From an uncultured Ruminococcus sp. (GTDB lineage Bacteria > Bacillota > Clostridia > Oscillospirales > CAG-272), in the NCBI GenBank assembly GCA_902783755.1, contig CACZSC010000224.1, positions 1 to 24,540 on the forward strand: a stretch of 24,540 nucleotides of DNA, read 5' to 3'. The notes under the pieces are model-generated. The model was not told the origin of the DNA and did not search any database. It saw only the letters and a list, made by a program, of their open reading frames with translations. Shown here piece after piece: positions 14,698-22,444 of the stretch. The position numbers and the translations under genes are program-made. How positions within the stretch are numbered: the stretch's first letter is position 1; the number at the start of each line of letters is the position of its first letter.

Positions 14698-15498
14698 TCA
14701 GTTGCTTCCCGTAAGGAGCTTTTCCCTGTACCGGGCGGCGAATTCAAGCATCGCCCAAAGCCTCTGCTCCCAGAACACCCATCCGTGGGCTCCCGGGGTC
14801 TCGTCGTACTGGAAGTCGTACCCGAGATCCGTGAGATGCCTGCTCATCTTCCTGTTGTACTCGATGAGGAAGTCCTCGGTGCCGCACCAGGCGTACACCC
14901 CCGGCTTCGGCCTGTCTTCCTTCGAAAGCTTCTCGGCCAGCCAGAACAGATCGTCCGGACCGCCGTCCAGCTTGCTCATGTCACCGAATATGTCGGTGCA
15001 GTATGTCATGTTCTTCAGGTTGGGCAGCCACTTCGGGTCGAAGGCCGCCGACAGGCACATGGCGCAGCCGAAGGTCTCGGGGTATGTCAGGGCCATCTTC
15101 AGAGCCCCGTATCCGCCCATGGAGTTCCCGGCCACGAAGGTATCCTCGCGTCTCTTCGACATGGCGGGGAACATGGATCTCATTATCTCCGGAAGCTCCT
15201 CGCCTATGAACCTGCAGTAGTCGAAGCCCATCTTCATGTCCGTGTACCAGCCGAGATAGGTGGTGGGCATCACCACGGCGAGCCCCCTGTTCTCTGCGTG
15301 GGTCTCGATGGTGGTCCTCCTGATCCAGGTGGTGTGGTCGTCGGTCATGCCGTGGAGCAGGTACATGACGGGATATGTCTCGGCCACCTCGCCCTCGTAG
15401 ATCCCTATGCATCCCTTGGTCCTCTGGGGCAGGAGCACGTTGACGCTCATCTGCATGTTCAGGACATTGGAATGGATGTTAACTTCCGCGAATATCAT
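14698..15498 (-). CDS. Alpha/beta-hydrolase esterase (esterase D-like, first tandem copy)
   Basis: A 266-residue serine esterase of the tributyrin-esterase/esterase-D family. The catalytic triad is Ser126 in AGNSMGGYGALK, Asp209 in GTEDFL and His238 in GAHGW; YLLHGMTDDHTTW provides the oxyanion region. No signal peptide is seen. The frame extends to 15570, but GGAGG nine bases before the ATG at 15498 and the family start (IFAEVNIHSN) support 15498. It is the first gene of the five-gene operon, read from a promoter 41 bases upstream. Pairing with an acyltransferase two genes down suggests add/remove acyl chemistry on a common substrate, which is inference. The substrate is unknown. Confidence 0.92.
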   Translation of the reverse strand: MIFAEVNIHSNVLNMQMSVNVLLPQRTKGCIGIYEGEVAETYPVMYLLHGMTDDHTTWIRRTTIETHAENRGLAVVMPTTYLGWYTDMKMGFDYCRFIGEELPEIMRSMFPAMSKRREDTFVAGNSMGGYGALKMALTYPETFGCAMCLSAAFDPKWLPNLKNMTYCTDIFGDMSKLDGGPDDLFWLAEKLSKEDRPKPGVYAWCGTEDFLIEYNRKMSRHLTDLGYDFQYDETPGAHGWVFWEQRLWAMLEFAARYREKLLTGSN

Positions 15499-15538
15499 AT
15501 GGGTTGTCCTCCGTTTCCGGTCGTGTATTTCGAGAGAT

Positions 15539-15567
15539 ATTTTAGCATAACGGAGGGGGAATGTAAA
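15539..15567 (-). promoter_or_regulatory. Promoter of the esterase/HD/acyltransferase/MBL operon
   Basis: On the minus strand TTTACA (15562-15567) and TAAAAT (15539-15544) are separated by 17 bases, each five of six against consensus. The predicted start near 15532 leaves a leader of about 35 bases. A perfect inverted repeat lies 13 bases upstream of the -35. Confidence 0.75.
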
Positions 15568-15579
15568 CACGGGAAGGGA

Positions 15580-15600
15580 TCACGGGATAGGATCCCGTGA
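15580..15600. repeat. Perfect 9-base inverted repeat, possible operator
   Basis: TCACGGGAT-AGG-ATCCCGTGA: nine-base perfect arms around a three-base spacer. It is 13 bases upstream of the esterase-operon -35 and about 47 upstream of the rpsB -35. No T-run follows on either strand and no gene ends nearby, so it does not look like a terminator. A regulator binding site is the simpler reading. Confidence 0.55.
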
Positions 15601-15646
15601 AGGGTTTCCGGAAAGTGTAAATATTTTGTAAATTCTGCGTACCTGT

Positions 15647-15676
15647 TTGACTTTTATATACGCGTTATGATATAAT
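15647..15676 (+). promoter_or_regulatory. Promoter of rpsB-tsf
   Basis: TTGACT (15647-15652) and TATAAT (15671-15676) are spaced by 18 bases, with AT-rich DNA upstream that could serve as an UP element. Transcription would start near 15683 and give a leader of about 225 bases before rpsB, long enough for ribosomal-protein autoregulation. Confidence 0.85.
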
Positions 15677-15907
15677 CCCTGCGTATGCGCTCGGACGGCG
15701 TCCGGGGGCATAAAATACACAAAATTCAGGTATATTTTTCCGTTGAAACCGCTCGGTGCCAAATACGGGGCAGTGATAAAGACTGCTCTAATGGGCGGAA
15801 GGAAAAGGCCCGTGAAAGAGCCTTGACGGCCGTTTGGCAGATCTTCCGTGGAAAACCCGGCTGCGGTCTCCGTAATATACCGGATGAAACCGAAAGGGGA
15901 CATTGAT

Positions 15908-16651
15908 ATGTCTATCGTAACCATTAAGCAGCTGCTCGAAGCAGGCGTCCATTTCGGACACCACACCAGACGCTGGAACCCCAAGATGGCTGAGTACATC
16001 TTCACAGAGAGAAACGGCGTCTACATCATCGACCTCCAGAAGACGATCAAGAAGTTCGAAGAGGCCTACATGTTCGTCCGCCAGACAGTGGAAGAGGGCG
16101 GAACGATCCTTTTCGTCGGAACGAAGAAACAGGCTTCCGACGCCATCAGGGAAGAAGCTGAACGCTGCGGCATGTACTATGTCAACGTCAGATGGCTCGG
16201 CGGCATGCTGACCAACTACAAGACCATCAGGACATCCATCGAGAGACTCCGTTCGCTCGAGAAGATGCAGGAAGACGGGACCTTCGACATGCTTCCCAAG
16301 AAGGAAGTCGCAGCTCTCCAGAAAGAGATCTTCAATCTCGAAAAGAACCTCGGCGGAATCAAGAACATGAAGAAACTCCCCGCTGCAGTGTACATCGTCG
16401 ACCCCAAGAAGGAACACAACGCGGTTCTCGAATGCAAGAAGCTCGGCATTCCGGTAGTCGCCATAGTTGATACCAACTGCGACCCGGACGACGCTGACTA
16501 CATCATCCCCGGCAACGACGACGCGATCCGCGGGATCAGGCTCATCACCGGCGCCATCGCCGATGCCGTCATCGAGGCCAACCAGGGCGAACAGCTCGCA
16601 GAGGAAGCTCCCGCCGACAAGGACGGGGAGACCGAAGAGGAACAGGCATAA
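15908..16651 (+). CDS. rpsB: 30S ribosomal protein S2
   Basis: Ribosomal protein S2, 247 residues, a component of the small subunit that binds late in assembly. The start [20 protein letters not shown] is the universal S2 N-terminus, followed by [20 protein letters not shown], the FVGTKKQA block and the [10 protein letters not shown] block; [20 protein letters not shown] and IPGNDDAIR are also canonical. The C-terminus is a short acidic tail, TEEEQA. The ATG at 15908 is chosen over the in-frame 15848 because homology begins there and AAAGGGG lies about nine bases upstream. It is followed by tsf after 37 bases. Ile codons here are almost all ATC, unlike most neighbours, consistent with high expression. 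Confidence 0.99.
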   Translation: MSIVTIKQLLEAGVHFGHHTRRWNPKMAEYIFTERNGVYIIDLQKTIKKFEEAYMFVRQTVEEGGTILFVGTKKQASDAIREEAERCGMYYVNVRWLGGMLTNYKTIRTSIERLRSLEKMQEDGTFDMLPKKEVAALQKEIFNLEKNLGGIKNMKKLPAAVYIVDPKKEHNAVLECKKLGIPVVAIVDTNCDPDDADYIIPGNDDAIRGIRLITGAIADAVIEANQGEQLAEEAPADKDGETEEEQA

Positions 16652-16688
16652 ACCGGATTTCTGAACAAAAGAGAAGGAGATAAATACA

Positions 16689-17621
16689 ATGGCTGCTATT
16701 ACCGCAAAAATGGTAAATGAACTGAGAACCAAGACAGGCGCCGGCATGATGGACTGCAAGAAGGCACTTGTCGAGACTGACGGTAACTTTGATGAAGCGA
16801 TAAAGGTCCTTCGCGAGAAGGGACTCAGCAAGGCCGACAAGAAGGCCGGCAGGATAGCCGCTGAAGGCGTCGTGGACGTTCTCACAGAGGGCAGGACCAC
16901 AGCCATCATCGAAGTGAATGCCGAGACCGACTTCGTTGCGAAGAACGAGACGTTCAAGACTTTCGTCCGCAACATCCTCAAGATCATAGTCGAGAACAAG
17001 CCCGCTACAGTCGAAGAACTCAAGACGCTCCGTTTCAACGACGATTTTGAAACAGTTGAAGCCAAACTGAAAGACATGATCTTCACCATCGGTGAGAATA
17101 TGAACATCCGCCGTTTCGTCATAGTCGACGGCATCACCTCCACCTACATCCACGGCGGCGGAGTCGCCGGCGTCATCGTGAAGTTCGATGTTGACGAAGA
17201 GACCGCCTCCAAGGAAGGATTCGCAGAGGCCGCAAAGAACATCTGCCTCCAGATCGCCGCAGGTACTCCTCCGACGTACGTGAAGAGAGATGAAGTGCCC
17301 GAATCCGTGCTGGCGGAAGAAAAAGAGATCCTCGTTGCCCAGATCAAGAACGACGAGCGCAACGCCACAAAGCCCGATGCCATCATCGCGAAGATGGTCG
17401 AGGGAAGGATCGGCAAGTTCTATGAGAGAGCATGCCTGGTGGAACAGCCCTACGTCAAGGACGACAGCCTCACGGTTGGCAAGTACCTTGAGCAGGTGTC
17501 CAAGGAACTCGGCGGAAAAGTCGCGGTCGACAGCTTCGTCCTCTACGAGAGAGGCGAAGGCCTTGAGAAGCGTGAAGACGACTTCGCAGGCGAGATCGCA
17601 AAGCTCACAGGCAAGGCATAA
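16689..17621 (+). CDS. tsf: Translation elongation factor Ts
   Basis: EF-Ts is the nucleotide-exchange factor for EF-Tu, releasing GDP in the cytosol. The 310-residue product has the N-terminal UBA-like module MVNELRTKTGAGMMDCKKAL, then ALVETDGNFDEAIKVLREKG and the core TDFVAKNETFKTFV, where the conserved TDFV motif contacts EF-Tu. It ends after a second dimerisation-type subdomain. GAAGGAG lies nine bases before the ATG. It forms the classic rpsB-tsf pair, closed by a strong terminator 20 bases past the stop. Confidence 0.98.
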   Translation: MAAITAKMVNELRTKTGAGMMDCKKALVETDGNFDEAIKVLREKGLSKADKKAGRIAAEGVVDVLTEGRTTAIIEVNAETDFVAKNETFKTFVRNILKIIVENKPATVEELKTLRFNDDFETVEAKLKDMIFTIGENMNIRRFVIVDGITSTYIHGGGVAGVIVKFDVDEETASKEGFAEAAKNICLQIAAGTPPTYVKRDEVPESVLAEEKEILVAQIKNDERNATKPDAIIAKMVEGRIGKFYERACLVEQPYVKDDSLTVGKYLEQVSKELGGKVAVDSFVLYERGEGLEKREDDFAGEIAKLTGKA

Positions 17622-17640
17622 GACCGGTTTACGGTGTCGG

Positions 17641-17672
17641 AAGATCCTGTCAGAAAACGGCAGGATCTTTTT
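17641..17672 (+). terminator. Intrinsic terminator of rpsB-tsf
   Basis: AAGATCCTG (17641-17649) pairs perfectly with CAGGATCTT (17661-17669), extended inward by T-G and C-G pairs, with a seven-base loop and a TTTTT run overlapping the end of the stem. It ends the rpsB-tsf unit, so pyrH needs its own promoter, which is present. Confidence 0.93.
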
Positions 17673-17751
17673 GCGTCCCGGCCCGCCGGAGAGTGTGCAT
17701 GAGTATATATTTATTGTGGAAGAGACTTTGAAAATTTGAGCGTCAAAGGTA

Positions 17752-17780
17752 TTTACAAACCCGGCGAAATAGGGTACAAT
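17752..17780 (+). promoter_or_regulatory. Promoter of pyrH and downstream genes
   Basis: TTTACA (17752-17757) and TACAAT (17775-17780) are separated by 17 bases, each five of six to consensus. The predicted start near 17787 leaves about 27 bases before the pyrH ATG. No intrinsic terminator is seen between here and the right edge, so it may drive everything through rseP. Confidence 0.85.
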
Positions 17781-17813
17781 AGTTAGCTGAAAAAAGATGT
17801 CCCGGAGGCATTT

Positions 17814-18572
17814 ATGGCAAGATATAAGAGAATACTTCTGAAACTGTCCGGAGAGGCCATCGCAAAGAAGAACCCCGACGGATCCGTCGGCGAGATCTTC
17901 GACGAGCATATCATAAGCGGGATCACGGACGCGGTGGCGGAACTGATCCGCAAAGGCACCCAGGTGGCGATAGTCATAGGCGCCGGAAACATCTGGCGCG
18001 GAGCCTACGGAAAGGGACTGAAGAGGGCCAGGGCTGACCAGATGGGCATGCTCGGCACCATGATCAACTGTCTCAGACTTGAAGACGCCTTCGAGAAGAG
18101 CGGCATCGAGGCCAGGGTCATGTCTCCCATCGCCATGAACAGCTTCGCGGAGCCCTACGATTTCAGGAAGGCTGCGGAGAGACTCGACAGTGGCGGCGTG
18201 GTCATATTCGGATGCGGCACCGGGATGCCATTCGTGACCACCGACACCACGGTGGTGGTGAGAGCGGCCGAGATCGACGCAGACATCATCATGATGGCGA
18301 AGAACATCGACGGCGTGTACGAAAAGGATCCGAGAGGACCGGACGGGAAAATCGACCCCTCGGTCAAGAGGTTCAGGGTGATCTCGTACGACGAGTGCCT
18401 GAAGCGGGACCTTAAGGCCACAGACACCTACGCCACTAGCCTGGCGAAGGACCGGAACATCGACATGTACATCTTCGCTCTCTCGGAGCCCGGGAACATA
18501 ATCAGGGCAGCCGAAGGGCAGGAGATAGGGACCCTCGTCACATGCGCTGACGTCGAACCCTCTGTATACTGA
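17814..18572 (+). CDS. pyrH: UMP kinase
   Basis: PyrH phosphorylates UMP to UDP with ATP, the committed step to all pyrimidine nucleotides and to UDP-sugars for envelope synthesis. The 252-residue cytosolic product belongs to the amino-acid-kinase fold. Motifs seen: LLKLSGEAIA (7-17, phosphate loop), GAGNIWRG (56-63; the first Gly pair is usually GGGN), ADQMGMLGT, and GTGMPFVTTDTTVVVRAAEI, the nucleotide-binding region. CCCGGAGG precedes the ATG by six bases. It is about ten residues longer than the B. subtilis enzyme, at the C-terminus. The next gene, frr, is 54 bases away. Confidence 0.97.
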   Translation: MARYKRILLKLSGEAIAKKNPDGSVGEIFDEHIISGITDAVAELIRKGTQVAIVIGAGNIWRGAYGKGLKRARADQMGMLGTMINCLRLEDAFEKSGIEARVMSPIAMNSFAEPYDFRKAAERLDSGGVVIFGCGTGMPFVTTDTTVVVRAAEIDADIIMMAKNIDGVYEKDPRGPDGKIDPSVKRFRVISYDECLKRDLKATDTYATSLAKDRNIDMYIFALSEPGNIIRAAEGQEIGTLVTCADVEPSVY

Positions 18573-18626
18573 GTTTACATAGACCACAAGCAACCGGAAA
18601 ACAACAGGAAAGGATGGCAATATAGA

Positions 18627-19181
18627 ATGAAACTTGAGACAAGAGAATTTGAAGACAAAATGAAGAAGACCATTGAGATATACAAGGACGATCTGTCAGT
18701 CATCAGAGCAGGCAGAGCCTCCACATCCGTCATATCCAGAGTAATGGTCAGCTACTACGGAGTCGATACGCCCATCAACCAGATGGCTGAAGTGAAGGTC
18801 ACCGACCCTAAGACACTTGCCATCCAACCCTGGGACGCTTCGACACTGAAGACTATCGAAAAGGCGATCCTCGCCTCCGACGTGGGCATCACACCCATGA
18901 ACGACGGCAAGATCATCCGCCTGGTGTTCCCCCAGATCACCGAGGAACGCCGCAAGGAGCTCTCGAAGAGCATCCAGAAGAAGGGCGAGGAAGCTAAGGT
19001 CGCCATCAGGAACATCAGACGCGACGCCAATGAAAAGAGCAAGCTGATGAAGAAGAACAGCGAGATGACCGAGGACGAGCAGAAGCTGTCCGACAAGGCC
19101 ATCCAGGATCTCACCGACTCCTATATCAAGAAGGTCGACGAAGTGACCAGCGACAAGATCAAGGAGATCATGGAGATCTGA
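18627..19181 (+). CDS. frr: Ribosome recycling factor
   Basis: RRF splits post-termination ribosomes together with EF-G. The 184-residue product is the normal length. Family blocks: IRAGRASTSVISRVMVSYYG (25-44), TPINQMAEVKV, AIQPWDASTLKTIEKAI, SDVGITPMNDGKIIRL and TEERRKELSK, then KVAIRNIRRDANE in the long helix. The ribosome binding site (AAAGGA) is about 12 bases before the ATG, slightly far. It follows pyrH in the order usual for bacteria. In most genomes uppS follows; here a P-type ATPase gene comes between. Confidence 0.98.
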   Translation: MKLETREFEDKMKKTIEIYKDDLSVIRAGRASTSVISRVMVSYYGVDTPINQMAEVKVTDPKTLAIQPWDASTLKTIEKAILASDVGITPMNDGKIIRLVFPQITEERRKELSKSIQKKGEEAKVAIRNIRRDANEKSKLMKKNSEMTEDEQKLSDKAIQDLTDSYIKKVDEVTSDKIKEIMEI

Positions 19182-19213
19182 CAGCACCCGAAAATCGTAA
19201 ATATGGAGTTTTT

Positions 19214-19238
19214 AGCGCTCGGCCCCTGACCGGGCGCT
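19214..19238 (+). other. Hairpin upstream of the P-type ATPase start
   Basis: AGCGCTCGG (19214-19222) pairs with CCGGGCGCT (19230-19238) with one T-G pair and a seven-base loop. It follows a TTTTT rather than preceding one, so it is not a standard terminator in either direction. It ends 20 bases before the ATPase ATG and could act on mRNA stability or partial attenuation between frr and the ATPase. Confidence 0.5.
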
Positions 19239-19258
19239 GAAACATATAAGTGGAGAAA

Positions 19259-21688
19259 ATGGCTTCTAGATCTGCGACCAAGAAAGATAAAACCGAAGAA
19301 CTCAAAAAGCCCAGAGGAAAACTGGAACTGACCGCCCTGAACAAGGAGACGGGACTGACGGCCGAGCAGGTGAAGGAGCGTACCCTGAAGGGATACGCCA
19401 ACACCCCCGTGGAATCACCCACCAAGACTGTCAAACAGATAATCCTCGGCAACATACTGACATACTTCAACCTGATCTTCGTGATCCTGGCGGTATGTCT
19501 TTTGGTCGTGGGCGCAATCAAGGACATCACCTTCATGATCATAGTGATCATAAACACCACGGTGGGCATAGTCCAGCAGCTGAACGCGAAGAAGACCCTC
19601 GACAAGCTGACCATCATAAGCGAGCCCAGGATCAGGGTCATCCGGGACGGTACCGAGTATTCCGTAGCCTCCGCAGACCTGGTCCAGGGGGATCTGGTCA
19701 TATTCGAGCACGGCAGCCAGATCTGCGCCGACGCCCGGGTGTGCCAGGGCAGCGTCAGAGTGAACGAATCCCTCGTCACCGGCGAGTCCGACGAGATAGA
19801 GAAGGGACCAGGGGACACCCTGCTTTCAGGCAGCTTCATAGTTTCCGGACAGTGCTCGGCGATCCTTGAGAAGGTGGGGGACGAGTCCTTCGTCTCGCAC
19901 CTGACCCTTGAGGCGAAGAAGGACCGCAAGAAAGCCAAGGGCATGATGTACTCCCTCGACAACCTGGTCAAGGTCATCGGCGTGGTGCTGATCCCCGTGG
20001 GAGTGCTGCTGTTCCTGAGACATCTCCTTACCCTGGGGATCGATCTGCAGACCAACGTCTCCAAGACCACGGCGGCCCTCATAGGCATGATCCCCGAGGG
20101 ACTGTACCTGCTGGCGGACATCGCCCTTACGGTCAGCATCATAAAGCTGGCGAAGAAGAAGACCCTGGTCCATGACATGAAATGCATAGAGACCCTCGCG
20201 AGGGTCGACGTGCTGTGCGTGGACAAGACCGGCACCATAACCGAGGACAGGATGTCCGTAAAGGACTTCATCGTGATCGAGCCCTCCTACTGCAGCGAGC
20301 AGGCGGCGAGAAAGCTTATAGGGGACTTTGTCGGAAACATGGACACGGAGAACAACACCATGATGGCGCTGAAGGAGACCTTCTCCGTCACTGCCCCGAG
20401 AAAAGCCACCGAGACCGTGGCCTTCTCATCCGTGACCAAGTGCTCGAGCGCCTCCTTCTCCGACAACACCACCTTCATCCTTGGGGCCCCGGAGTTCGCT
20501 CTCGGGGAGATGTACCAGCAGTATTCGAAGGTGATCGAGAGATACGCGGCCGACGGGAACAGGGTGCTGGTGTTCTGCGAGCTGACGCCGGTGTTCAAGA
20601 AGCCCCTGGCCTTCATACTCCTGCAGAACAATATCCGTCCCGACGCGAAGAAGACCTTCGGGTACTTCACCGAGCAGGGAGTGGAGATAAAGGTCATATC
20701 GGGTGACAACCCGCTGACCGCGGCGGCGGCCGCAGCTCAGGCGGGCATACCGAATTCCGACAAGTCGGTCAATCTGGCCTTGGTGCCGGATGAAAAGTTC
20801 GAGGAGGCGGTCCTCACATATACGGTGTTCGGCCGCGTCACACCGGACCAGAAGCGGAGGATCCTCAGGATACTCAAGGAAAACGGCCATACGGTGGCAA
20901 TGACGGGCGACGGCGTCAACGACGTCCTGGCCCTGAAGGAGGCGGACTGCAGCATAGCCATGGCATCGGGCAGCGAAGTGGCTTCCCAGATATCCCAGCT
21001 GGTGCTCCTGGATTCCAACTTCTCCTCCATGCCCCACATAGTATCCGAGGGAAGGAAGGTCATAAACAACATCCAGAGGTCGGCGTCCCTGTTCATAGTC
21101 AAGAACATATTCTCACTGTTCATGGCGCTGCTGGCCATCATAATCGCATTCGAATATCCCTTCGCGCCGAGGCAGATAACCCTGGTCAGCGCCCTTACCA
21201 TAGGCCTGCCCGGATTCCTGCTGGCCCTTGAAAAGAACAACGAGCGCGTAAAGGGCAAATTCATAAAGAACATCATATTAAAGGCCCTGCCGGGCGGTCT
21301 GACGGACATAGTGGTCGTCAGCGCCGTGCTCATACTGGCGGAAGCCTTCAGCATCCCCATGGACATGGCGACCACCATGGCGACGCTGCTCATGTGCTTC
21401 GTGGGCATAGGCGTGGTCATAATGGTGTCGTGGCCCCTCACCTGGCGCCGCGGCATATTCATCGGCATCATAGTGGTGCTGCTGGTGCTTGCCATAGTGC
21501 TTCTGAGCTGGTACTTCACACTGGTCCCACTCACCAAGGGCCCGGCAGTGATCACCGGCATACTCACGCTCCTCATACCGTCCCTGCTGATCTCCTTCTC
21601 CAAGACAGTGGAGGTCTGCGAGACCGGGTACTACAAGCTTAAGGAATTCATAATCAAAAAGAAAAACGAGGCCGACGAGGAGATCTGA
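19259..21688 (+). CDS. P-type cation-transporting ATPase (HAD-IC family, CtpE-like)
   Basis: An 809-residue ATP-driven ion pump. Signatures: TGES (174-177, actuator), PEGL (279-282, in the ion-binding fourth membrane helix), DKTGT with the phosphorylated Asp322, and TGDGVND (549-555, hinge). The P-E-G-L helix and short N-domain resemble the Mycobacterium CtpE/YoaB-like group, with calcium proposed for CtpE; the ion here cannot be read from sequence. No heavy-metal-binding domain or CPC motif is present. About ten membrane segments are expected. The start is uncertain: a GTG at 19250 is in frame, but GGAG lies only three bases before the ATG at 19259; I list the ATG. It sits between frr and uppS, an uncommon position. 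Confidence 0.92.
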   Translation: MASRSATKKDKTEELKKPRGKLELTALNKETGLTAEQVKERTLKGYANTPVESPTKTVKQIILGNILTYFNLIFVILAVCLLVVGAIKDITFMIIVIINTTVGIVQQLNAKKTLDKLTIISEPRIRVIRDGTEYSVASADLVQGDLVIFEHGSQICADARVCQGSVRVNESLVTGESDEIEKGPGDTLLSGSFIVSGQCSAILEKVGDESFVSHLTLEAKKDRKKAKGMMYSLDNLVKVIGVVLIPVGVLLFLRHLLTLGIDLQTNVSKTTAALIGMIPEGLYLLADIALTVSIIKLAKKKTLVHDMKCIETLARVDVLCVDKTGTITEDRMSVKDFIVIEPSYCSEQAARKLIGDFVGNMDTENNTMMALKETFSVTAPRKATETVAFSSVTKCSSASFSDNTTFILGAPEFALGEMYQQYSKVIERYAADGNRVLVFCELTPVFKKPLAFILLQNNIRPDAKKTFGYFTEQGVEIKVISGDNPLTAAAAAAQAGIPNSDKSVNLALVPDEKFEEAVLTYTVFGRVTPDQKRRILRILKENGHTVAMTGDGVNDVLALKEADCSIAMASGSEVASQISQLVLLDSNFSSMPHIVSEGRKVINNIQRSASLFIVKNIFSLFMALLAIIIAFEYPFAPRQITLVSALTIGLPGFLLALEKNNERVKGKFIKNIILKALPGGLTDIVVVSAVLILAEAFSIPMDMATTMATLLMCFVGIGVVIMVSWPLTWRRGIFIGIIVVLLVLAIVLLSWYFTLVPLTKGPAVITGILTLLIPSLLISFSKTVEVCETGYYKLKEFIIKKKNEADEEI

Positions 21689-21691
21689 ACG

Positions 21692-22420
21692 ATGAGAAGA
21701 AAAGCGAAACAGACAGAGACCGAGGAAGCCGGCATAAGGGAAGTAGTCGAAAAGAGCGGGCTCCGTCACATAGCGTTCATCATGGACGGGAACGGCCGCT
21801 GGGCAAAGGCCAAGGGCATGCCCAGGGAGTTCGGGCACATAGCCGGGGCCGGAGTCATGAAGAAGATCGTCAGATACTGCCGTGACATCGGCATAAAGTA
21901 CTATACCATATACGCATTCTCCACGGAGAACATGAAGCGCCCCCAGCATGAGATAGAGGCCATATTCACCCTCCTCCTGAAGACGGTCAACGAGGCCATG
22001 GACGAGGAGAACGTGGAATTCAGGTTCATAGGCGACATAGACGCCTTGGGCGAGAAGATCGCCTCCAAGTGCCATGAGCTGGAGGAGAAGAAGGCGGGCG
22101 GGGCCGTGAGGCTCAACATAGCCTTCAACTACGGAGGCCGGGACGAGATCGTCAGATCCGTCAACAGGCTCATCGCCGAGGGGAGGACCGAGGTGACCGA
22201 ACAGGACATCTCGGATCATACCGATACCCGTGACTGCCCGGACCCGGACCTGATCATAAGGACGGGGAACGAGATGAGGCTGTCGAACTTCCTTCTGTGG
22301 CAGTCGGCATACTCGGAACTGTACTTCTCCGACAGGATGTGGCCCGATTTCACCACGGAAGACGTGGATCAGGCCGTCCGGGAATTCGCGAAACGCACCC
22401 GCCGCTGGGGCGGAGTCTAG
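21692..22420 (+). CDS. uppS: Isoprenyl (undecaprenyl diphosphate) synthase
   Basis: UppS adds isopentenyl diphosphate units in cis to make the C55 carrier lipid for peptidoglycan and wall polymers. The 242-residue product has HIAFIMDGNGRWA (26-38, catalytic Asp32), GHIAGA (48-53), TIYAFSTEN (72-80), FNYGGRDEI and RTGNEMRLSNFLLWQSAYSE. Two positions depart from the usual motif: Met81 where ENW is typical, and Asn in RTGNE where RTxGE is typical. A GAGGAG within the end of the ATPase gene precedes the ATG, three bases after its stop, so the two are probably coupled. cdsA follows 24 bases later. Confidence 0.96.
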   Translation: MRRKAKQTETEEAGIREVVEKSGLRHIAFIMDGNGRWAKAKGMPREFGHIAGAGVMKKIVRYCRDIGIKYYTIYAFSTENMKRPQHEIEAIFTLLLKTVNEAMDEENVEFRFIGDIDALGEKIASKCHELEEKKAGGAVRLNIAFNYGGRDEIVRSVNRLIAEGRTEVTEQDISDHTDTRDCPDPDLIIRTGNEMRLSNFLLWQSAYSELYFSDRMWPDFTTEDVDQAVREFAKRTRRWGGV

Positions 22421-22444
22421 AGATACAGGGGAGATGTTGGTCTT

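Larger units (their letters stand above)
15499..15907. other. Divergent intergenic region and rpsB leader
   Basis: These roughly 400 bases carry the esterase-operon promoter (minus), a perfect inverted repeat, a pair of 11-base-spaced TGTAAAT repeats (15616-15622 and 15627-15633), the rpsB promoter and a leader of about 225 bases. Leader hairpins visible: a seven-pair stem at 15690-15706 (CGGAC-GGC-GTCCG core), GCAGT-GATAAAG-ACTGC at 15770-15786, and AAGGC/GCCTT at 15805-15824. A frame from 15848 is in line with rpsB but lacks S2 homology before 15908. No other gene is supported. Confidence 0.75.

Noticed and set aside
15788..17143. A 451-codon minus-strand open frame opposite rpsB and tsf
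   Set aside because: It is antisense to two certain genes and shows Ser/Phe/Val-rich composition typical of reading the complement of their codons; no ribosome binding site or family motif.
16569..18620. A 683-codon minus-strand open frame opposite tsf and pyrH
   Set aside because: It runs against tsf, a terminator, a promoter and pyrH. Its length reflects biased codon use on the other strand, not a real protein.
19214..19238. Hairpin after frr as an intrinsic terminator
   Set aside because: The T-run precedes rather than follows the stem on the plus strand and appears as A-run on the minus strand; kept only as an unexplained hairpin.
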